64,000 nt of DNA. It comes from Desulfobulbus sp. (GTDB lineage Bacteria; Desulfobacterota; Desulfobulbia; Desulfobulbales; Desulfobulbaceae). The position numbers were made by a program, and so were the translations under genes. Location: positions 62,001 to 126,000 of the forward strand of contig JAITGO010000023.1 in NCBI GenBank assembly GCA_031280615.1. Direction: 5' to 3'. Below are positions 60,073 to 64,000 of this stretch, piece after piece. The notes under the pieces are model-generated. The model did no database searches. It had not been told where the DNA came from and was given only the letters and a program-made list of their open reading frames with translations. Within the stretch, counting starts at the first letter, position 1. Every line of letters starts with the position of its first letter.

Positions 60073-61083
60073 ATGGGAAAACAATTGGAGATCTTTAAGT
60101 CCGGCAAGCACACCGCCCTGGGCGGGCAGGTGCTGGAATTCAGCGAGGCCGACCTGCAGGCCACGGTCGCCGCCTACGATCCGGACAAACACGAGGCACC
60201 CCTGGTGGTCGGCCATCCCGGTATCGATGCCCCGGCCTACGGTTGGGTCAAGGCCCTGGGGTTTTCCGACAGCGTCATGACCGCCGAACCCGACCAGGTC
60301 GATCCGGCTTTTGCTGAAATAGTCAACGCCGGCCGGTTCAAACGAATATCCGCCTCATTTTACCTGCCGGACGCATCGAACAATCCGGTGCCGGGCGTGT
60401 ACTACCTGCGCCATGTCGGCTTTCTTGGTGCCCAGCCACCGGCGGTAAAGGGACTCAAGAGCGCCAGCTTTGCCGCCGCCGAGGAAGGGGTGGTGGAGTT
60501 CGGCGACTGGAATGTGGACGCGGCGCAGACCGAGGCCGCACATACAAACGTGAAACCCGAGCCCATGCCGGCAGAAGCCGAAGGTGCTCAAACACAGGAG
60601 GACAAAGAGATGTTCACCCCAGAACAACTGGCCGCCAAGGAAGCGGCCCTGCGGGAAAAGGAAGCGGCGTTCGCCGAACGCGAGGTCAAGCTGAAGCAAC
60701 AGGAGCAAGCGGCGCTCCACCGGGCTCATCTTGATTTTGCCGATGGCCTGGTCAAGGCCGGCAAGCTGCTGCCGGCACAGAAGGAACAGGCGGTGGCCAT
60801 GCTTGATTTTGCCTCCGGCCACGATAGTGGCCAGGTGGTGGAGTTCGGCGAGGGCGAGGCCAGGCAGTCGCTGTCCATGGGAGAGGCGTTCAAGTCTTTC
60901 CTCTCTGCCCAGCCGGAGATCGTCAAGTTCGGAGAGTTCGCCAAGGGCGAGGCGCCGCCGGCCGATCAAACGGCCGAGATGATCGCGCAAAAGGCGGTCG
61001 AATTCCAGGAATCCGAGTCCCAATCCGGCCGCGTCATCAGCATGGCCGAAGCGGTGAACCATGTCACAAAAGGAGGGAAATAA
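60073..61083 (+). CDS. Phage prohead protease I with C-terminal scaffold (Mu gp32-like)
   Basis: A 336-residue protein. The N-terminal part (about 1-140) is the Mu-type protease (LEIFKSGKHTALGGQVLEFSEADLQATVAAYD, APLVVGHPGIDAPAYGWVKAL, RFKRISASFYLP). A long linker and a coiled-coil region (PEQLAAKEAALREKEAAFAEREVKLKQQEQA) form the scaffold. The ATG at 60073 has GGAGG 6 bases upstream; an ATG at 60067 is an alternative. It contains a nested start at 60610. Confidence 0.88.
   Translation: MGKQLEIFKSGKHTALGGQVLEFSEADLQATVAAYDPDKHEAPLVVGHPGIDAPAYGWVKALGFSDSVMTAEPDQVDPAFAEIVNAGRFKRISASFYLPDASNNPVPGVYYLRHVGFLGAQPPAVKGLKSASFAAAEEGVVEFGDWNVDAAQTEAAHTNVKPEPMPAEAEGAQTQEDKEMFTPEQLAAKEAALREKEAAFAEREVKLKQQEQAALHRAHLDFADGLVKAGKLLPAQKEQAVAMLDFASGHDSGQVVEFGEGEARQSLSMGEAFKSFLSAQPEIVKFGEFAKGEAPPADQTAEMIAQKAVEFQESESQSGRVISMAEAVNHVTKGGK
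60610..61083 (+). CDS. Internal in-frame scaffold product (Mu gpZ-like)
   Basis: An ATG at 60610 inside the protease gene follows AGGAGG (60596-60601) by 8 bases, a strong internal ribosome site. It would give the 157-residue coiled-coil scaffold alone (MFTPEQLAAKEAALREKEA...). This copies the Mu I/Z arrangement, in which scaffold and protease share a C-terminus. Confidence 0.75.
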   Translation: MFTPEQLAAKEAALREKEAAFAEREVKLKQQEQAALHRAHLDFADGLVKAGKLLPAQKEQAVAMLDFASGHDSGQVVEFGEGEARQSLSMGEAFKSFLSAQPEIVKFGEFAKGEAPPADQTAEMIAQKAVEFQESESQSGRVISMAEAVNHVTKGGK

Positions 61084-61086
61084 ATC

Positions 61087-61461
61087 ATGCCAAATCCAGG
61101 ATTGATCAAGACATTCGTCGCTGAAGCGGCTGTTGCGGCTTATCGCATTGCCAAGTTCGGCACCTCGGACGCCAACGTTGTGCAAGCAACCGCAGTGGGC
61201 GATGCCCTGATTGGAGTCTGCGGGCTGGTGGCAGGAGATGCGGGCCGTCGGGTCGACATCATCATGAGTGATATTGCCGAGGTCGAATACGGCGGCAACG
61301 TCACCCGGGGCGACTGGTTGACCACCGACGCCAGCGGCCGGGCTGTATCAGCCGCACCGGCTGCCGGCACCAACAATAATGTCATTGGCCGGGCGCTGGT
61401 TTCGGGAGTGGTGGGTGATATAGGCCACTGCATGCTCGCCCCCTGCCGCATCCAAGGATAA
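61087..61461 (+). CDS. Capsid decoration-like protein (DUF2190 type)
   Basis: A 124-residue beta-rich protein (YRIAKFGTSDANVVQATAVGDALIGVCGLVAGDAGRRVDIIMSDIAEVEYGGNVTRGDWLTTDASGRAV). DUF2190-type proteins decorate phage capsids, and the position between scaffold and capsid fits. It begins 3 bases after the scaffold stop. Confidence 0.8.
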   Translation: MPNPGLIKTFVAEAAVAAYRIAKFGTSDANVVQATAVGDALIGVCGLVAGDAGRRVDIIMSDIAEVEYGGNVTRGDWLTTDASGRAVSAAPAAGTNNNVIGRALVSGVVGDIGHCMLAPCRIQG

Positions 61462-61489
61462 CGATACATTTACAACGGAGGTTTAATCC

Positions 61490-62413
61490 ATGCCAACAGC
61501 CCCTTTTCCTATTCAACCGGAGCTGACTGCCATCGCGATCGGCTATCGCAACACCCGATTGATTGCCGACAATGTCCTACCCAGGATTCCAGTCGGCAAA
61601 CGGGAGTTCAAGTACCTGGTCTACAACCTGGCCGATGGTTTCACCGTGCCTGACACCAGAGTTGGACGCAAAGGCAAGGTCAACGAGGTCGAATTCCAGG
61701 CAACCGAATTGACGGCCAGCGCCGATGATTACGGCCTGGAAGATCCCATCCCCCAGGACGACATCACCAACGCTCCGCCCAACTACGATCCGGTGGGGCG
61801 AGCCGTGGAAGGCATCACAGATCTCATCCTGCTTGATCGCGAAATCCGTGTGGCCGGCCTGGTGTTTAATGCCGCCACCTATGTCAACAAGGTCACCTTG
61901 TCGGGGACCAGTCAGTTCTCCGATTTCGCCAACTCGGATCCCATCGCCACCATCCATACCGCGCTGGACTCCTGTCTCATGCGGCCGAACGTCATGACCA
62001 TCGGCAGACCGGCATTTTCGGTACTGTGCCGGCACCCGAAGCTCTGTAAGGCGATTTTCGGCAACAACACCGATGTCGGTATCGTCACCGCCAACCAGGT
62101 CGCCCAGTTGTTCGAGCTGGATGAGGTGTTGATCGGCGAGGCGTATCTCAACACCGCCAAAAAAGGCCAGGCCGTGGCGCTGTCGCGGGTATGGGGCAAG
62201 CATATTGCCCTGACCTACCGCGACCGCAACGCTACCACCAGGGGCCGGATGTCATTCGGTTACACCTGCCAGTTCGGCAGCCGCCTCGCCGGGGCATGGG
62301 AAGACAAGAATATCGGCCTGCGCGGCGGCCATCGGGTCCGGATGGGCGAGAGCGTCAAGGAACTGATCTGCGCCCCTGACCTCGGTTATTTCATCCAGAA
62401 TGCCGTAGTGTAA
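61490..62413 (+). CDS. Major capsid protein
   Basis: A 307-residue protein with ELTAIAIGYRNTRLIADNVLPRIPVGKREFKYLVYNL, EDPIPQDDITNAPPNYDPVGRAVEGITDLILLDREIRVAGLVF and a C-terminal beta-rich part. It resembles capsid proteins of Mu-like phages rather than Mu gpT itself. An AACGGAGG ribosome site precedes it. Confidence 0.85.
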   Translation: MPTAPFPIQPELTAIAIGYRNTRLIADNVLPRIPVGKREFKYLVYNLADGFTVPDTRVGRKGKVNEVEFQATELTASADDYGLEDPIPQDDITNAPPNYDPVGRAVEGITDLILLDREIRVAGLVFNAATYVNKVTLSGTSQFSDFANSDPIATIHTALDSCLMRPNVMTIGRPAFSVLCRHPKLCKAIFGNNTDVGIVTANQVAQLFELDEVLIGEAYLNTAKKGQAVALSRVWGKHIALTYRDRNATTRGRMSFGYTCQFGSRLAGAWEDKNIGLRGGHRVRMGESVKELICAPDLGYFIQNAVV

Positions 62414-62430
62414 AGCAAGGAGGATGTCAC

Positions 62431-62598
62431 ATGTCTAAATATCTGGTGCTGCAACCTTTGTCCCATGATCAAAAAAAGTACGCCGCCGGCGACACGGTTG
62501 AATTGGCCGAGGAACAGGCAATGGCGCTGCTGGCTGTCGCCGTGGTCGGCGAAGTACCCAAGGAGGGGAAGGGCAAGAGCAAAGAAATTGGGGAGTGA
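62431..62598 (+). CDS. Small phage protein between capsid and gp36
   Basis: A 55-residue protein (MSKYLVLQPLSHDQKKYAAGDTVELAEEQAMALLAVAVV) with AAGGAGGATGTC upstream. It has a beta-hairpin then a short helix and a Lys/Gly tail. Many phages have a similar small gene here, whose role is unproven. Confidence 0.7.
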   Translation: MSKYLVLQPLSHDQKKYAAGDTVELAEEQAMALLAVAVVGEVPKEGKGKSKEIGE

Positions 62599-62600
62599 AC

Positions 62601-63035
62601 ATGTACTGTACCGCGAGCGATATCCGGGCCATCATGCCGGAAACCGACTTGATCGAGCTGACCGACGATTCCATCCCGCCGGCCAGCGCCAACGATGACG
62701 TGATCGACCGGGCGATCGCCGATGCCGGCGAGTTGATCGACGGCTATCTCAGGGGTCGCTACATGCTGCCCCTGTCACCGCCACCCCGCCTGCTCAACAC
62801 CCTGGCTGCCGACGTGGCCGTGTACCGGCTGTATGCCCGCCGGTTGCGGCTCACTCCGCCGGAGATCGTGACCGAACGGTACAAGAATGCCCTGAAGATC
62901 TTGGAACAGATCCAGGCCGGCAAGATCTCGCTGGGCGCGGAGGCATCGGGCGGCGGCGTGGTGCCGTCGGCCGGCGGGCCGCAATTCACGACTCCGGACC
63001 GGGTGTTCACCCGGGAGACTTTGAGGGATTACTGA
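62601..63035 (+). CDS. DUF1320 phage protein (Mu gp36-like)
   Basis: A 144-residue helical protein. YCTASDIRAIMPETDLIELTDD and DRAIADAGELIDGYLRGRYMLPLSPPPRLLNTLAADVAVYRLYARR match DUF1320. It is a head-tail connector component. It starts two bases after the small gene and overlaps the next gene at one base. Confidence 0.9.
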   Translation: MYCTASDIRAIMPETDLIELTDDSIPPASANDDVIDRAIADAGELIDGYLRGRYMLPLSPPPRLLNTLAADVAVYRLYARRLRLTPPEIVTERYKNALKILEQIQAGKISLGAEASGGGVVPSAGGPQFTTPDRVFTRETLRDY

Positions 63036-63595
63036 TGATCAACGAAATCGAAGACGCGATCATCGCGCTGATCAAGGAGAAAGTCGGCGATGTCGCCGGC
63101 AAGATTGCCGTGCAAAAGGGAGTGGATGGCATCCCCCAGCCGGCCGTCTATGTGTCGACCGAAGCGGGCCAGTTCAAGAAGGTAACATTCACCAGTTATC
63201 AGCACGAATTGACCATCTACGTGGACATCGTCTTCTCTTACCGGGGCGCGGATGACGCCAGCCGCCGGAAAGGAATCTACCAGATCCTGGAAGGAGTCCT
63301 CCGAATACTTATCTGGCAGGATCTCGGCCTGGCCATAAAGCCGCTGGTCCCGAGAAACTGGAAGAACACCACGGTCGAAGAGATGCGGCAGCAAGGGCTG
63401 TTGGCCTTTTCACTGGAACTGACCACCGCCTACACCATCGCTCAGGCAAAGGATGAGGAGACAGCCGTTGCCGATCTGCTGGCCGTGGGCCTGAACTACT
63501 ATCTCACCCCGGGCGACGACATCGCCGACGCCGTCGACCTGGTGTCGTTGCGAAACATCGCCGATGATTCTGCGGTCAGCCTGGGTGGGTCGTAA
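63035..63595 (+). CDS. DUF1834 phage protein (Mu gp37-like)
   Basis: A 186-residue protein with INEIEDAIIALIKEKVGDV and RKGIYQILEGVLRILIWQDLGLAIKPLVPRNWKNT, typical of DUF1834. It follows gp36 with overlapping stop and start (TGATG). It is probably a tail-terminator-like component. Confidence 0.88.
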   Translation: MINEIEDAIIALIKEKVGDVAGKIAVQKGVDGIPQPAVYVSTEAGQFKKVTFTSYQHELTIYVDIVFSYRGADDASRRKGIYQILEGVLRILIWQDLGLAIKPLVPRNWKNTTVEEMRQQGLLAFSLELTTAYTIAQAKDEETAVADLLAVGLNYYLTPGDDIADAVDLVSLRNIADDSAVSLGGS

Positions 63596-63621
63596 ATCGC
63601 ATTGGATGGAGAGGCAACCCA

Positions 63622-63900
63622 ATGGAGATCCCGATGAGCAGATTGAAAATGAAAAAAAACATCCGCCGGTTTGCGGTGCATCATTATGCCTGTTGGCTGT
63701 TACTTGTGTCTCTGTTCGCCGTGGGGCTGGTGTTCGCCTGTATAGGGGACGCGGTGCTGGCGGCATGGGCCTCGGTCCGCGATTGGTATTATGAAAACAA
63801 AAACCTCAGCTCCTATTTTCGGCGCTCTCATTATATCGAGGAACGATTGCACGATGAATGGGAAAACAGAACATTCCTCAACGACAGGAGAAATCCATGA
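63622..63900 (+). CDS. Small membrane protein, unknown
   Basis: A 92-residue protein with one transmembrane helix (HHYACWLLLVSLFAVGLVFACIGDAVLAAW) and a charged C-terminus. Starts at 63622 or 63634 both have ribosome-site-like sequence. Its stop overlaps the next start. I cannot name a family. A holin role is possible but weak, because it lies in the morphogenesis region. Confidence 0.55.
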   Translation: MEIPMSRLKMKKNIRRFAVHHYACWLLLVSLFAVGLVFACIGDAVLAAWASVRDWYYENKNLSSYFRRSHYIEERLHDEWENRTFLNDRRNP

Positions 63901-64000
63901 AGGTACAGGCGGCAAAGGGAACGAAATGTCCGATGGAAGGCCGTCCCCGCCAATACATCACCGACGGGAAGCCGGTCGAGGTGCCTGGCACGGCGTATTA
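63897..64000 (+). CDS. DUF2635 phage protein (Mu gp38-like), N-terminal part
   Basis: Only 34 complete codons are visible before the window ends. MKVQAAKGTKCPMEG, RQYITDGKPVEVPG and TAY fit the small DUF2635 family that precedes the tail sheath in Mu-like phages. It is ATGA-overlapped with the upstream gene, with ACAGGAG upstream. Confidence 0.85.
   Translation, partial: MKVQAAKGTKCPMEGRPRQYITDGKPVEVPGTAY

Larger units (their letters stand above)
31138..64000. mobile_element. Mu-like transposable prophage (right end outside window)
   Basis: The block runs from just after upp to the window edge. Its gene order matches Mu: repressor, DDE transposase, MuB ATPase, GemA, Mor, lysis, gp25-gp29, MuF, gpG, protease/scaffold, capsid and gp36-gp38. 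The exact left end is unknown because the right end and target duplication are not visible. About 11 kb of cargo lies between Mor and the lysis gene. Confidence 0.92.

Overview
The window looks like a moderately high-GC Gram-negative bacterial chromosome, most likely from the Desulfobacterota (Desulfobulbus-like). This rests on the gene content: a DHH-CBS-nucleotidyltransferase fusion for tRNA CCA repair, the rimP-nusA-ylxR-infB-rbfA-nrnA-truB-rpsO-pnp run, a FadL porin, a TatC homologue and a very basic S21 protein. The taxonomic placement is inference. No 16S or other marker gene is present to settle it.

Positions 1-31137 are ordinary chromosome. They hold a partial glycogen debranching gene (minus strand), a DUF1566-type protein and a stand-alone receiver protein. 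Next come a D-Ala-D-Ala carboxypeptidase with a long Lys/Ala/Pro linker, a fatty-acid uptake and activation pair (acyl-CoA synthetase and FadL-type porin), an M50 protease and the large CCA-adding fusion. tRNA-Gly(CCC) follows, with a clear promoter and terminator. The long translation/RNA operon from rimP to pnp comes next, followed by dut and an MBL-fold hydrolase. A PAS histidine kinase converges on an rpsU-xerD pair, then ddl, serS, tatC, a DUF523 protein, ftsB, a family-4-like uracil-DNA glycosylase and upp.

From just after upp to the end of the window (about 31140-64000) lies a Mu-like transposable prophage whose right end is outside the window. Its order is: candidate left end with repeated motifs; CI/S24 repressor on the minus strand with TGACC operator half-sites; small early genes; MuA-type DDE transposase; MuB-type ATPase; a string of small early genes including DUF3164; GemA (gp16); and Mor. 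The lysis gene GH108, a TraR-type zinc finger, DUF2730 (gp25), gp26, gp27, terminase gp28, portal gp29, MuF, gpG, protease I with nested scaffold Z, decoration protein, major capsid protein, gp36, gp37 and the start of a DUF2635 (gp38) gene follow.

Between Mor and the lysis gene, where Mu has its C activator, this phage carries about 11 kb of accessory DNA. The first block (42260-48755) is a tightly overlapping operon: three proteins of unknown function, an SNF2-type helicase, a DUF3440 PP-loop ATPase of the IbrA type, a ParB/Srx-fold IbrB-type protein, another unknown and an XRE-type regulator, closed by a strong UUCG-loop terminator. The second block (48987-52318) encodes two Sec-signal-bearing proteins: one with tail-fibre-type repeats and one with an IPT/TIG-like domain plus a beta-helix. 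A divergent exported OB-fold-like protein sits at the left edge of the cargo. The helicase/IbrA/IbrB operon is the best candidate for an under-described system, possibly nucleic-acid modification or inter-phage defence. The function is inference.
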